Both the position numbers and the translations under genes were made by a program. DNA of 64,000 bases. It comes from Smithella sp. (GTDB lineage Bacteria; Desulfobacterota; Syntrophia; Syntrophales; Smithellaceae). Every line of letters starts with the position of its first letter. Within the stretch, counting starts at the first letter, position 1. The DNA lies in assembly GCA_007244375.1 (NCBI GenBank), contig SCVW01000034.1:62001-126000 (forward strand). The letters run 5' to 3'. A model generated the notes under the pieces. The model did no database searches. It saw only the letters and a program-made list of their open reading frames with translations, and was not told the DNA's origin. This document shows positions 47,500 through 58,753 of the stretch, piece by piece.

Positions 47500-48516
47500 A
47501 TGATTAATGAGCTTAAACAGCTAGAGATAAATGCCCTTGCCGAATTAAAAACGGCTAAAACCGAAGAGCATTTTTCCAATATCAGAACAAAATATCTTGG
47601 TCGTAAAGGACTTTTAACCGGTCTCTTGAGAAATATTTCTCAAGTTCCCGATGTGGAAAAACCTTTATTGGGAAAACTCAGCAATGAGTTAAAAAACCTG
47701 CTCAATGCCAAGATTGAAGAGGCGCTTCGACAACAGGCAATCCGGAACAAAGAAGATGTCCTGCTAAAGGAAAAGATAGATGTTACTTTGCCAGGTAACG
47801 CAATAAAATGTGGCCGTATTCATCCGGTAATTCAAATAAGAAGAGAGATTTGTTCTATCTTTGTATCCTTCGGTTTTTCAGTGGTTGAGGGGCCTGAAAT
47901 TGAACTTGATTATTACAATTTTGAAGCCTTAAACATTCCCCAGGATCATCCCGCTCGTGACATGCAGGATACTTTTTACATTTCGGATAATGTTGTCTTG
48001 CGCACACATACTTCGCCGGTCCAGATCAGGATAATGGAAAAAGTAAGACCGCCTTTGCGAATTTTGTCGCCTGGAAAAGTTTACCGGCGCGATTCCGATG
48101 TGTCACATACGCCGATGTTTCATCAAATAGAAGGTTTGCTGGTAGATAAGGGGATCAGTTTCGGAGACCTTAAAGGAATTTTAACAGCTTTTCTAAAAAA
48201 GATTTTCGGAGAAAACACAACTTTACGATTCCGCCCCAGCTTTTTCCCTTTCACTGAACCATCAGCTGAAGTGGATATTCGTTGTGTTATTTGCGGCGGA
48301 AACGGCTGCCGAGTTTGCAAGCAAAGCGGTTGGCTGGAAATTTTGGGTTCCGGTATGGTTGATCCATCCGTTTTCCAGAATGTCAACTACGACTCTGAAG
48401 AGTATACCGGTTTCGCCTTCGGTCTGGGGCTGGAACGCATCGCCATGTTAAAATACGGCATTTCCGATATCAGATTATTTTTTGAAAACGACATCCGATT
48501 CCTCAAACAATTTTAG
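47500..48516 (+). CDS. pheS: Phenylalanyl-tRNA synthetase alpha subunit
   Basis: 338 residues. N-terminal coiled coil (1-90), class II motifs GFSVVEGPEIELDYYNFEAL, RTHTSPVQIRIM, PGKVYRRDSDVSHTPMFHQI and GFAFGLGLERIAMLKYGI. Six bases after rplT. Confidence 0.97.
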   Translation: MINELKQLEINALAELKTAKTEEHFSNIRTKYLGRKGLLTGLLRNISQVPDVEKPLLGKLSNELKNLLNAKIEEALRQQAIRNKEDVLLKEKIDVTLPGNAIKCGRIHPVIQIRREICSIFVSFGFSVVEGPEIELDYYNFEALNIPQDHPARDMQDTFYISDNVVLRTHTSPVQIRIMEKVRPPLRILSPGKVYRRDSDVSHTPMFHQIEGLLVDKGISFGDLKGILTAFLKKIFGENTTLRFRPSFFPFTEPSAEVDIRCVICGGNGCRVCKQSGWLEILGSGMVDPSVFQNVNYDSEEYTGFAFGLGLERIAMLKYGISDIRLFFENDIRFLKQF

Positions 48517-48531
48517 GAGATAATTCTCTTT

Positions 48532-50940
48532 ATGCTGGTCAGTCTCAAGTGGCTTAAAGATTATGTTAATATAGAATTAACGACGGAAGATCTTGCTCAC
48601 CGTTTGACAATGTCCGGTCTGGAAGTGGAAGAAATAAAAACTGTTCATCCTCAATTCAGCGGTGTAGTTGTTGCAAAAATCTTATCCGTAAAACCTCATC
48701 CTTCCGCAGAACGACTCTCTCTTTGTACTGTCAGTGACGGAGTTCAAAACTATCCTGTCGTTTGCGGAGCAAAAAATATTTCACAGGGTGATATCGTTCC
48801 TTTGGCTAAAGTCGGCGCTATAATACCCGGAGGATATACAATCAAATCTTCTCTTTTACGCGGAGAGAAATCTGACGGCATGATATGTTCCGAAGCGGAA
48901 CTGGAAATAGGCGATGATAAATCGGGAATTATGCATCTGCCTGCCGATTTACCGCTTGGTTTGCCGCTGGAAAAAGCTTTAAACATTGAAGATACTGTCT
49001 TAGATATAAATATAACCCCCAACCGCTCTGATTGTTTGAGCATGATCGGCATAGCCAGAGAAGTAGCCGCCATTACCGGTAAAAAAATAAAATTTCCAAC
49101 CGTTAAAATTAAAGAATCAAATGAAGACATTAATTCTCTGGCTTCGGTAAAAATAATTGATTCGGATTTTTGTCCTCGTTACACAGCAAGAATGATCAAA
49201 AGCATTAAAGTAGGTTCTTCGCCGGTCTGGATGAGGGCCAGACTGGAAGCAGCGGGAATGCGTGCCATAAACAATATTGTTGATGTAACTAATTTCGTCA
49301 TGTTGGAGATGGGACAGCCCTTGCATGCGTTCGATTTTCGTTTTCTGGAGAAAGAAAAAATCATAGTCCGTAAATCAAAAGAAAACGAAGAATTTATTTC
49401 TCTTGACGGGAAGAGCCGTACACTTCCCGCAGATACTTTGCTGATTTGTGACGGCGTCAAACCGGTCGCCATTGGTGGCATTATGGGCGGCCTTAATTCT
49501 GAAGTTAAGGAAGATACGCAGGTCGTGCTTTTGGAAAGTGCTTATTTTAGCCCTTCATCTATAAGACGGTCGGCAAGAAAGCTGGCCATGCCGACGGATG
49601 CTGCGTTTCGCTTTGAAAGGGGCATCGATCCGGAAGGCGTTGTTAAGGCTCTAAATCGCGCTGCTCAGTTAATTTCCGAAATTTCAGGTGGTACGATTTA
49701 TAAAAATTATATTGATGAATACCCAAAAAAAATTCCGCTAACTAAAGATATTCCGCTGCGATTAGACAGAATTCGTCAAATCATCGGAACGGAAATAAAA
49801 GCAAAAGATGTAACAGGAATACTGCGCAGTATAGGCATGGTTTTGAAGCAGAAAGGGAAGGGTACATATCTCGTTACACCGCCTTCGTGCAGGGTTGATA
49901 TATCTCGTGAAATAGATTTAATTGAAGAAGTGATCAGGCTTTATGGTTATGATCATGTCCCTGTAACACTTCCAATCGTTGATGTGAAAGAAATGGAACT
50001 TACTCCCCGTTTAGATATGGAAGAAAGAATACGACAACTGCTGACTGGTAGTGGATATACTGAAATCGTCAATTACAGCTTCGGAACTCCACAAGCCGCT
50101 GATATATTGTCTTTGCCGGAAAATGACGAAAGACGCAAAACGGTAATGATAAAAAATCCCCTGGGCGAGGATCTTTCTGCCATGCGAACAACAATGATTT
50201 GCGGATTGTTGGAAACAGCAAAAAAGAATGCTAATAACGGCTCTTTTAATTTAAAGTTGTTTGAGATAGGGCGTGTTTTTATAAATTCATCAAAGGATGA
50301 ATTGCCTGAAGAAAAAAATATGGTTGCAGGGCTTTTAACCGGGGAAATTACCGATGAATTCTGGTGTTCCGGAAAGACTGTTGATTTTTACCTTTTGAAA
50401 GGTTCTCTGGAAAACATCTTATTTGATTTAAAAATAAATAATTGCCGTTATATTGCCTCGTCGATCGAACCGTTCTTACATCCCGGAAAATCCTGCGGAA
50501 TCTATTTGAATGACAAAAAAATAGGTTTTTTGGGCGAAATACATCCGGATGTTTTGGAAAAGATTGATTTTAAGAATAATCTCTATATATTTGAAATTAA
50601 TTTGGATATACTGGAAGAGGTTTATGAGAAGAAAAAAATATCTTACAGGGAAATATCAAAATTTCCTGCTGTTATGCGCGATGCCGCATTTGTTATTCCC
50701 GACGCAATGGAAGCAGATCAAATGATCAATATTGTTTTGGATCAAAAAGAAGATTTACTTGAAAAAGTTATCATATTTGATGTATACAAGGGCAAAGGAA
50801 TTGTAGAGGGGAAAAGTCTGGGCTTGCGTTTTTTCTATCGCGCTCCGGATAGAACGCTAACCGATCTAGAAACAAATGCCGTCCACGATAGAATTGTGCA
50901 GAATACCGTTAATTTGACGGGTGCAAAAATAAGAACGTAA
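48532..50940 (+). CDS. pheT: Phenylalanyl-tRNA synthetase beta subunit
   Basis: 802 residues, full bacterial form: EMAP-like tRNA-binding domain (VVVAKILSVKPHPSAERLSL, about 45-64), B3/B4 editing, B5 (LRLDRIRQIIG), and C-terminal ferredoxin-fold anticodon domain. 15 bases after pheS. Confidence 0.97.
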   Translation: MLVSLKWLKDYVNIELTTEDLAHRLTMSGLEVEEIKTVHPQFSGVVVAKILSVKPHPSAERLSLCTVSDGVQNYPVVCGAKNISQGDIVPLAKVGAIIPGGYTIKSSLLRGEKSDGMICSEAELEIGDDKSGIMHLPADLPLGLPLEKALNIEDTVLDINITPNRSDCLSMIGIAREVAAITGKKIKFPTVKIKESNEDINSLASVKIIDSDFCPRYTARMIKSIKVGSSPVWMRARLEAAGMRAINNIVDVTNFVMLEMGQPLHAFDFRFLEKEKIIVRKSKENEEFISLDGKSRTLPADTLLICDGVKPVAIGGIMGGLNSEVKEDTQVVLLESAYFSPSSIRRSARKLAMPTDAAFRFERGIDPEGVVKALNRAAQLISEISGGTIYKNYIDEYPKKIPLTKDIPLRLDRIRQIIGTEIKAKDVTGILRSIGMVLKQKGKGTYLVTPPSCRVDISREIDLIEEVIRLYGYDHVPVTLPIVDVKEMELTPRLDMEERIRQLLTGSGYTEIVNYSFGTPQAADILSLPENDERRKTVMIKNPLGEDLSAMRTTMICGLLETAKKNANNGSFNLKLFEIGRVFINSSKDELPEEKNMVAGLLTGEITDEFWCSGKTVDFYLLKGSLENILFDLKINNCRYIASSIEPFLHPGKSCGIYLNDKKIGFLGEIHPDVLEKIDFKNNLYIFEINLDILEEVYEKKKISYREISKFPAVMRDAAFVIPDAMEADQMINIVLDQKEDLLEKVIIFDVYKGKGIVEGKSLGLRFFYRAPDRTLTDLETNAVHDRIVQNTVNLTGAKIRT

Positions 50941-50973
50941 CACAATTGATAAAGTTAAAATGGAGGTAAAGAC

Positions 50974-51246
50974 ATGACGAAGATAGATATTATTCAAAAT
51001 GTTTATGAGAAACTCGGTTTTTCCAAGAAGGATTCGGCAGATATCGTTGAAGCTGTTTTTGACACAATTAAAGACTGTCTTTCGCAAGGCGAAATGGTAA
51101 AAATTTCCGGATTCGGTAACTTTGTGGTCAAGGAAAAAAGAGCACGACGTGGCCGTAATCCGCAGACCGGCCAGGAAATATCTATCACTGCAAGGAGAGT
51201 GTTGACTTTTAAATCATCGCAGGTATTGCGTAAGGCTCTTAACTAA
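50974..51246 (+). CDS. ihfA: Integration host factor alpha subunit
   Basis: 90 residues; TKIDIIQNVYEKLGFSKKDS, and the DNA-binding arm GRNPQTGQEISITARRVLTF. GGAGG site. Directly follows pheT as in most Proteobacteria and Desulfobacterota. IHF could bend phage or promoter DNA. Confidence 0.95.
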   Translation: MTKIDIIQNVYEKLGFSKKDSADIVEAVFDTIKDCLSQGEMVKISGFGNFVVKEKRARRGRNPQTGQEISITARRVLTFKSSQVLRKALN

Positions 51247-51463
51247 CAATGGATTAAGAAGGGGACGGGAAATATATCCTCGAACTTTTACATTTGAAAT
51301 AATCCTGAAGCAAATTGTTTGCTGTGAAGATAATGTAGATTAATACATATATATTTTAGTTACTTTAATAAATAAAATTTAGACTTATTAAATTTTGTCT
51401 GCTAGTATTCAATTATAATTATTAAATGTCCGGTGAATTAGCCGTAAGGGTATAAGGAACTTT

Positions 51464-51802
51464 ATGGATACAATAATTCCCGAAAAGGCATATTTCCGCA
51501 TAGGAGAAGTAAGCAAAATCCTCAATGTCGAAACATATGTTATCAGATATTGGGAAACAGAATTCAAAACGATTAATCCTGTGCGGACAAAAACTGCTCA
51601 ACGTTTATACAGAAAAAAGGATGTACAGGAACTTCTGACAATAAAAGATCTTCTGTATTCGCAGCGATTTACTATTGATGGCGCTAAAAAGCAGCTCCAT
51701 AAAATGCGTGGGATCACAGAAACGGAACCCGGAATTTCCGAGAAACAGAAACTGGATCAGATTAAAAAGGAATTACAGAAAATAAGAGCTATGATCAGCT
51801 AA
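51464..51802 (+). CDS. MerR-family transcriptional regulator (IhfA-linked type)
   Basis: 112 residues. MerR helix-turn-helix YFRIGEVSKILNVETYVIRY (10-29) and WETEF; a short helical tail, no ligand cysteines. This form follows ihfA in Desulfobacterota. Target unknown. 217 bases separate it from ihfA with no gene. Confidence 0.9.
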   Translation: MDTIIPEKAYFRIGEVSKILNVETYVIRYWETEFKTINPVRTKTAQRLYRKKDVQELLTIKDLLYSQRFTIDGAKKQLHKMRGITETEPGISEKQKLDQIKKELQKIRAMIS

Positions 51803-51837
51803 AAAAACCGACAATTTATAAATTGCCGGTTTTTTTA
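51801..51837. terminator. Bidirectional terminator between merR and the PxxKW gene
   Basis: A-run, then ACCGACAATTT (51807-51817) paired with AAATTGCCGGT (51820-51830, one mismatch), then a T-run. Serves both converging genes. Confidence 0.88.
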
Positions 51838-51861
51838 TTTCCTTATAGAAAATCAAAATTT

Positions 51862-52146
51862 CTAAGCTTTTTTGCTTGCTCTCTTCGAAGCTTTGAGCGG
51901 ATTTGTTTTTTGCGTTGTTTCCTGAATTTCCAGTTTAACATGCGTTGCTGTCGGACATCTGCCGCTTAGCCACTTACTGGAAGGGTCAGGATAAACTTTG
52001 CAGTATTTTCCTGATTCATATTCCATAATCTTTCCGCAGCCCTCGCATTTGTCGATTATTTTCTGGCAGCTACCATTAAAGAAACCGCAGCCTTTCTTGC
52101 TCATGAAAGCGCATTCTAAGCCCGCTTTAACAGTTTGACAAAGCAT
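51862..52146 (-). CDS. PxxKW family cysteine-rich protein
   Basis: 94 residues with nine cysteines: CQTVKAGLEC, KGCGFFNGSC, KCEGCGKIM, YCKVYPDPSSKWLSGRCP. The PDPSSKW (PxxKW) and spacing identify a family common in anaerobic Desulfobacterota; role unknown, possibly metal binding. Lysine-rich tail. Own transcription unit. Confidence 0.85.
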   Translation of the reverse strand: MLCQTVKAGLECAFMSKKGCGFFNGSCQKIIDKCEGCGKIMEYESGKYCKVYPDPSSKWLSGRCPTATHVKLEIQETTQKTNPLKASKRASKKA

Positions 52147-52400
52147 CTGATTTACCCCCTTATATATTAACTATTGAGTTTTTTAAGACGTTGCCGGAAA
52201 AAATGAAGAAAAAGAAAAGGAAATTTCCACAAGCGCCATTGACCAAAAACCGGCGTGTCATTAGCATGCAAAAACGGTAGCTGTCAAGAAAAAATGAATT
52301 CTTAAAAATTATGAAAATTTGAGCATATTTTTCTTAGAAATAACTTGAACCGGAAACAATTTGTTGCTAAACATATTGAAATTCTTTAATGGAATCATTA

Positions 52401-52850
52401 ATGCGTGCAGTTATCCAGAGAGTTGACCATGCCGGTGTAAAAATCAGCAATAAGGAATTCTCCACGATAAATGAAGGAATTCTTGTATTTATAGGAGTCG
52501 CAAAAGGAGATTCCGAGAAGGATGCCGACTATATTCTGGAAAAGTCAATAAATCTGCGTATTTTCGAAGACGAACACGACAAAATGAACCAGTCGTTGTT
52601 GGATATTAACGGCTCGATGATGGTTGTGTCGCAATTTACTTTACTTGGTGATTGTATAAAAGGAAGGAGGCCTTCTTTTACAGGGGCGGAAGAACTGACA
52701 ATCGCAAATAAACTTTACGAATATTTTGTTGGCAGGGCAAAAGAAAGAATATGTCATGTATCAACGGGGAAATTCCAGGAAATGATGAAAATTGAACTAA
52801 TCAATAACGGTCCTGTAACCATATTACTTGACAGCAGGAAAAATTTTTAA
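52401..52850 (+). CDS. dtd: D-aminoacyl-tRNA deacylase
   Basis: 149 residues from the ATG at 52401 (the ATG at 52389 would add four residues not seen in the family). MRAVIQRVDHAGVKI, SMMVVSQFTLLGD, KGRRPSF and the catalytic-loop NNGPVTILLDS are all present. Recycles D-aminoacyl-tRNA. Three bases before the next gene. Confidence 0.95.
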   Translation: MRAVIQRVDHAGVKISNKEFSTINEGILVFIGVAKGDSEKDADYILEKSINLRIFEDEHDKMNQSLLDINGSMMVVSQFTLLGDCIKGRRPSFTGAEELTIANKLYEYFVGRAKERICHVSTGKFQEMMKIELINNGPVTILLDSRKNF

Positions 52851-52853
52851 AAA

Positions 52854-53318
52854 ATGGGAAATTATGAAATAAAAATAGACAAAAACGGGGTCTGGTATTA
52901 TAAAGGTGCTCACATGTTTCGCAAAGAGATATTGAGCATCTTTTTTCAACATCTCAAAATTGACGATTGCGGCAACTACTTAATAGAATTAGGGAATGAG
53001 CAATGTTATCTTGATGTTGAAGATACCGCTTTTGTTGTTGAAGCCGTTCACAAAACAATAAATCCCTATGAGAGCCGAGAACAAATCGAAATTCTCTTAA
53101 ATGATGAGTGTTGCGAAAAACTGGAAATGAATTCTTTGTATACCGGCGAGGAAAATGTTCTTTACTGCCGGGTTAAAGAAGGAAAATTTACTGCCCGGTT
53201 TTCGCGTAAGGGTTATTATCAGCTTGCTGAATTTATCGAACAATCTGAAAACGGTGCCGATTTTTTTATTAAAATAAACGGTGAAAAATATTTTATACGC
53301 AACAATCAAGCTTCTTAA
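52854..53318 (+). CDS. Hypothetical protein, DUF1285-like
   Basis: 154 residues. The pattern IDKNGVWYYKGAHMFRKEIL ... GNYLIELGNEQCYLDVEDTA resembles DUF1285 proteins (beta-rich, no known function). No signal peptide or membrane segment. It sits between dtd and guaB with 3- and 21-base gaps, so it is co-transcribed. Family call is from memory. Confidence 0.65.
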   Translation: MGNYEIKIDKNGVWYYKGAHMFRKEILSIFFQHLKIDDCGNYLIELGNEQCYLDVEDTAFVVEAVHKTINPYESREQIEILLNDECCEKLEMNSLYTGEENVLYCRVKEGKFTARFSRKGYYQLAEFIEQSENGADFFIKINGEKYFIRNNQAS

Positions 53319-53324
53319 ATATAA

Positions 53325-54800
<1,476 letters not shown>

Positions 54801-54857
54801 ACCCCGTCGCTTAATAATATATAAATCCTTTATTGCTGCTGATGAAATACTATTTCT

Positions 54858-54979
54858 AAATCAAAGATGATATCGAGGCGGCAAGAAGGAGACTCCGCTG
54901 GCGTATTACTAATACGTTGAGAAAGCCGACCCTGGCCTGCGCCGGGGCAGGCTGTGCCAACAAAGATAGCGCTTTGATC
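54858..54979 (+). repeat. ~120-bp dispersed repeat, copy R2
   Basis: Starts AATCAAAGATGATATCGAGGC and ends GCGCTTTGAT, with CGTATTACTAATACG hairpin, AAGCCGAC and GGCAGGCTGTGCCAACAAA inside. Closest to R3 (58618-58744). Lies in the guaB-dnaE gap in the same direction as both genes. Confidence 0.75.
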
Positions 54980-55033
54980 GGGTGCGTATTCCTGTAAGGA
55001 GAGCGCATAATAAAAATGACCTTTCATTGCCGA

Positions 55034-55070
55034 GAATTTTCGCCAGTATGGCGAAAATTCCTTTAGGAAT
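55034..55070 (+). promoter_or_regulatory. Two mutually exclusive hairpins before the dnaE ribosome site
   Basis: GAATTTTCGCC (55034-55044) pairs perfectly with GGCGAAAATTC (55050-55060). ATTCC (55057-55061), overlapping that 3' arm, can instead pair with GGAAT (55066-55070), which contains the dnaE ribosome site. The first hairpin would free the site and the second hide it. Confidence 0.45.
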
Positions 55071-55075
55071 GGAAT

Positions 55076-58000
55076 ATGAAACACTCTGATTTTGTACACC
55101 TTCATCTCCATACACAATACAGTCTTCTCGACGGAATGATTCGTCTGGAAGATCTTTTCAAAAGAGCCCGCGAATATAAAATGCCTGCAATAGCCATTAC
55201 CGATCACGGCAATATGTTCGGAGCCATTGATTTCTATCAGCAGGCATACAAACACGGTATCAAGCCAATAATCGGCTGTGAATTATATGTTGCTCCCAAT
55301 AAACTTACAGATAGAACTGCCGGGGAAACCGCTAAACATTTAATCGTTCTGGTTAAAAACATGCAGGGTTATAAAAACCTGATGAAACTCACGACAACCG
55401 GCTATTTAAAGGGTTTTTACTACCGGCCCCGTGTGGATAAAGATTTGCTGAAAGAATGTCACGAAGGACTTATCGCTTCCAGTGCCTGCCTGCACGGTGA
55501 AATTTCCGAGTTGATTATACAGGGCAATATCGAAGAAGCAAAAAAAGTTGCCCTTCATTACCAGGAAATTTTCGGGGGAGGGAATTTCTATCTGGAACTG
55601 ATGGAAAACGGAATAGCCGAACAGAAAATCGCCAACGCCGGGCTAATTGAAATCAGTAATGAACTATCCATTCCGCTTGTGGCAACGAATGACTGTCATT
55701 ACCTGGAACGCGAACATGCCGAAGCCCATGACGTTTTATTGTGCATTCAGACAGGTAAAACAATCAAAAATGCGGACAGGATGAGTTTAAGTACGGATCA
55801 ATTTTATTTCCGCTCTCCTGAAGAAATGCACCAGCTCTTTTCCTTAACGCCGGAAGCATTATCCAACACTGTCGCTATTGCCGAAAGATGTAATGTCTCC
55901 CTTGAATTCGGTAAATTTTATCTCCCTAAATTTGAAGTCAGGAATCAGGAAGAATCTCTCAATGACTATCTGGAAAGAAAGGCGAGGGAAGGGTTGGAAA
56001 AACTTTTTCCGTTTATATTAAAAGACCATGAAGGAAACGAAGAAGCTATCAAAGAAAAATATGAAAAACGGCTCGGTGAAGAATTGGAAATAATCAAAAA
56101 AATGGGATTTGCTGGTTATTTTTTAATAGTATCCGATTTCGTCAAGCATGCCAAACACAATAATATTCCCGTAGGTCCGGGACGTGGATCAGCTCCCGGA
56201 AGTCTTGTGGCTTACGCGATTAGAATCACCAATATCGATCCCATACGCTATAATCTGTTTTTCGAACGATTTCTTAATCCCGACCGTATTACAATGCCGG
56301 ATATTGATATAGATTTTTGTCAGGAGGGCAGGGATGAAATTATTAAATACGTGACTGAAAAATACGGTAATGATAAAGTTTCTCAAATCATTACCTTCGG
56401 TAAAATGCAGGCCAAGGCCGTTGTTCGCGATGTGGGACGCGCACTGGATATACCTTACAGCGAAGCCGACAGAATCGCCAAACTGATTCCCAACACATTG
56501 AATATAACGTTAAATGAGGCAATTAAAATTGAACCGCGACTGGCACAGGAAGAAAAGAATAATCCACAAATAGCAAAACTTCTGTCCTTATCGCGCATTC
56601 TGGAAGGGATTAACCGTCATGCCTCAACTCATGCAGCGGGAGTGGTAATTTCTGATGTACCTCTTGTCGAAAGAGTTCCCCTTTGTTCTCCTAAAGATGA
56701 CGTCGTTTCTCAGTACTCTATGAATGACATCCAGGCAGTCGGTTTAACTAAATTCGATTTTCTGGGTCTTAAAACATTGACAGTCATTAAAAATACTCTA
56801 AATTTCATTAAGGAATCAAAAGGTATCGAAATTGACATAGAAAATTTGCCTTTGGATGATAAAAAAACCTACGATCTTCTCGGGAAAGGCGAAACAGAAG
56901 GGATTTTCCAACTGGAAAGTTCCGGAATGAGAGATCTGACCATTAATTTAAAACCTGATCGTATTGAAGATATAATAGCCCTGATTGCTCTTTATAGACC
57001 AGGCCCAATGAAAATGCTTCCGGAATTTACCGCTCGCAAGCAGGGGAAAACCAAGATAACCTATGAACTTCCTCAATTGGAAGCTATCCTGAAAGAAACT
57101 TATGGAATAATTCTATATCAGGAACAGGTTATGCAGATTGCCAGTATCATCGGCGGTTACAGCATGTCCGAAGCGGATACCCTGCGTAAAGTCATGAGTA
57201 AGAAAAAAGCCGCTGATATGGACAAGGAGAAGCCGAAGTTTCTGGAAGGTGCAAAAAAACATAAAATCAATGAAAACAAAGCCAGAACTATCTGGGAACA
57301 GATGGAAACGTTTGCCGAATACGGTTTTAACAAATCCCACAGCACATCATACGCGATAATCGCTTACCAGACGGCTTATCTCAAGGCCCATTATCCGGCG
57401 GCGTTTATGGCTGCGTTGCTCACCAGTGAAAAAGACAACCGTGATAAGATAATAAAGTATATGAGTGCTTGCAAGGAACTGGGCATAAGCATTTTGCCGC
57501 CTGATTTAAATGAATCACAGAGAGATTTCGCCATTTCCGGAGAAAATATCCGTTTTGGAATGGCAGCGATAAAAAATGTCGGTTTATCTGCAGTGGACTC
57601 TATAATTTCAGTTCGCAAAGAAGGGAAATTTGCATCCTTTATGGATTTCCTGAATCGCGTCGATTTGCGTAAAGTTAATAAAAGGGTAATCGAAAGTTTG
57701 ATAAAATGCGGTGCGTTCGATTCTTTGCGATACAAACGAAATCAGCTCATGCAACATTATGAAGAAGCCATGGAAGAAGCACAGCGTAATCAGAAAGAAA
57801 GGCAAAGCAACCAATCCAGCTTCTTTGATCAGTTAAATTCCGGCGTTTCTTCTGAAAATAATGGCATAAATTCTTATAAAATACCCGATAACGTATCGGA
57901 GTGGGATCATAAGAAACTATTGTCTATAGAAAGGGAAGCTCTGGGATTTTATATTACCGGCCATCCGTTGCTTCGTTTTGCCGATCAGTTGAAATATGTG

Positions 58001-58546
58001 ACCAACTCCAATTCCAGTAATTTAAATGAAAAAAACGACAAAGATACGATCACTGTTGTTGGAGTGGTAAGCTCTATCAGTGAAAAAACAACTAAAAGAA
58101 AAGATGTGATGTGCTATGTTACATTGGAAGACTTGCAGGGTTCAATGAATATTATATTTTTCGCTGATTTATATAAAAAATATTATTCTCTTCTTCATGA
58201 GGAGGAACCTATCGTTATTAAAGGAACAATAGATGTAGGCGGCGGTGAAGAAACGCCGAAAATAATAGCGCTGGAAGTAACTCTTTTAAGTAAATCTTTA
58301 GAAAACCCCTTCAAACAAGTCCGATTCATGGTCGATACCAGTAGGGTTTCGGCCGAAGATCTTTCGCAATTGATCTCTTCCATAAAAAAATACCACGGTA
58401 AATATGATAGTTATATGCATATACTTAATGGGAAAAGTGAAACAATTGTTTACCTTGGTGATGATTTTCGCCTTGATATCAATGATAAATTAAGAAAAGA
58501 AGCAGATAGCATTTTAGGGGAGGGTGCCACAATTTACTCTCAATAA
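55076..58546 (+). CDS. dnaE: DNA polymerase III alpha subunit (DnaE1 type)
   Basis: 1,156 residues, full length. PHP domain (FVHLHLHTQYSLLDGMIRLE, about 5-24; ITDHGNMFG), palm aspartates in PDIDIDF (about 406), PGRGSAPGSLVAYAI (about 364), the tandem HhH region, and a C-terminal OB fold (ITVVGVVSSISEKTTKRKDV). Replicative polymerase. Flanked by R2 and R3 in direct orientation. Confidence 0.98.
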   Translation: MKHSDFVHLHLHTQYSLLDGMIRLEDLFKRAREYKMPAIAITDHGNMFGAIDFYQQAYKHGIKPIIGCELYVAPNKLTDRTAGETAKHLIVLVKNMQGYKNLMKLTTTGYLKGFYYRPRVDKDLLKECHEGLIASSACLHGEISELIIQGNIEEAKKVALHYQEIFGGGNFYLELMENGIAEQKIANAGLIEISNELSIPLVATNDCHYLEREHAEAHDVLLCIQTGKTIKNADRMSLSTDQFYFRSPEEMHQLFSLTPEALSNTVAIAERCNVSLEFGKFYLPKFEVRNQEESLNDYLERKAREGLEKLFPFILKDHEGNEEAIKEKYEKRLGEELEIIKKMGFAGYFLIVSDFVKHAKHNNIPVGPGRGSAPGSLVAYAIRITNIDPIRYNLFFERFLNPDRITMPDIDIDFCQEGRDEIIKYVTEKYGNDKVSQIITFGKMQAKAVVRDVGRALDIPYSEADRIAKLIPNTLNITLNEAIKIEPRLAQEEKNNPQIAKLLSLSRILEGINRHASTHAAGVVISDVPLVERVPLCSPKDDVVSQYSMNDIQAVGLTKFDFLGLKTLTVIKNTLNFIKESKGIEIDIENLPLDDKKTYDLLGKGETEGIFQLESSGMRDLTINLKPDRIEDIIALIALYRPGPMKMLPEFTARKQGKTKITYELPQLEAILKETYGIILYQEQVMQIASIIGGYSMSEADTLRKVMSKKKAADMDKEKPKFLEGAKKHKINENKARTIWEQMETFAEYGFNKSHSTSYAIIAYQTAYLKAHYPAAFMAALLTSEKDNRDKIIKYMSACKELGISILPPDLNESQRDFAISGENIRFGMAAIKNVGLSAVDSIISVRKEGKFASFMDFLNRVDLRKVNKRVIESLIKCGAFDSLRYKRNQLMQHYEEAMEEAQRNQKERQSNQSSFFDQLNSGVSSENNGINSYKIPDNVSEWDHKKLLSIEREALGFYITGHPLLRFADQLKYVTNSNSSNLNEKNDKDTITVVGVVSSISEKTTKRKDVMCYVTLEDLQGSMNIIFFADLYKKYYSLLHEEEPIVIKGTIDVGGGEETPKIIALEVTLLSKSLENPFKQVRFMVDTSRVSAEDLSQLISSIKKYHGKYDSYMHILNGKSETIVYLGDDFRLDINDKLRKEADSILGEGATIYSQ

Positions 58547-58617
58547 TCATACTAAAGCTCTCCTTTAATAATTAATAAAAACCTTTATATAAGAAATTAA
58601 GTGCCTCATGCCATTTA

Positions 58618-58744
58618 AATTAAAGATGATATTGAGGCGACCATACGGAGGCAACGAGACGTAGTATACTTACGTTGAGGAAGCCGACAACCACGGCCTT
58701 CGCCGGTGCAGGCTGTGCCAACAAAAATAAAGCTTTGGTTTAAT
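58618..58744 (+). repeat. ~120-bp dispersed repeat, copy R3
   Basis: AATTAAAGATGATATTGAGGC ... GGAGGCAACGAGACG, hairpin ACGTA-GTATACT-TACGT, GAGGAAGCCGACAACC, GCAGGCTGTGCCAACAAA, AAAGCTTTGGTTTAATT. Abuts the UPF0280 start at 58754. Confidence 0.75.
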
Positions 58745-58753
58745 TGCTATAAT

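Noticed and set aside
51247-51463. 217-bp gap between ihfA and merR as a possible gene or RNA
   Set aside because: AT-rich with no stable hairpin or ORF recognised; may hold a weak promoter only.
58706-58753. Earlier GTG start for the UPF0280 protein
   Set aside because: Would place the N-terminus inside repeat R3; family members begin near MxxEERTYR.
58748-58753. TGCTATAAT extended -10 at the end of R3
   Set aside because: Transcription would begin after the only sensible ATG (58754); no -35 match.
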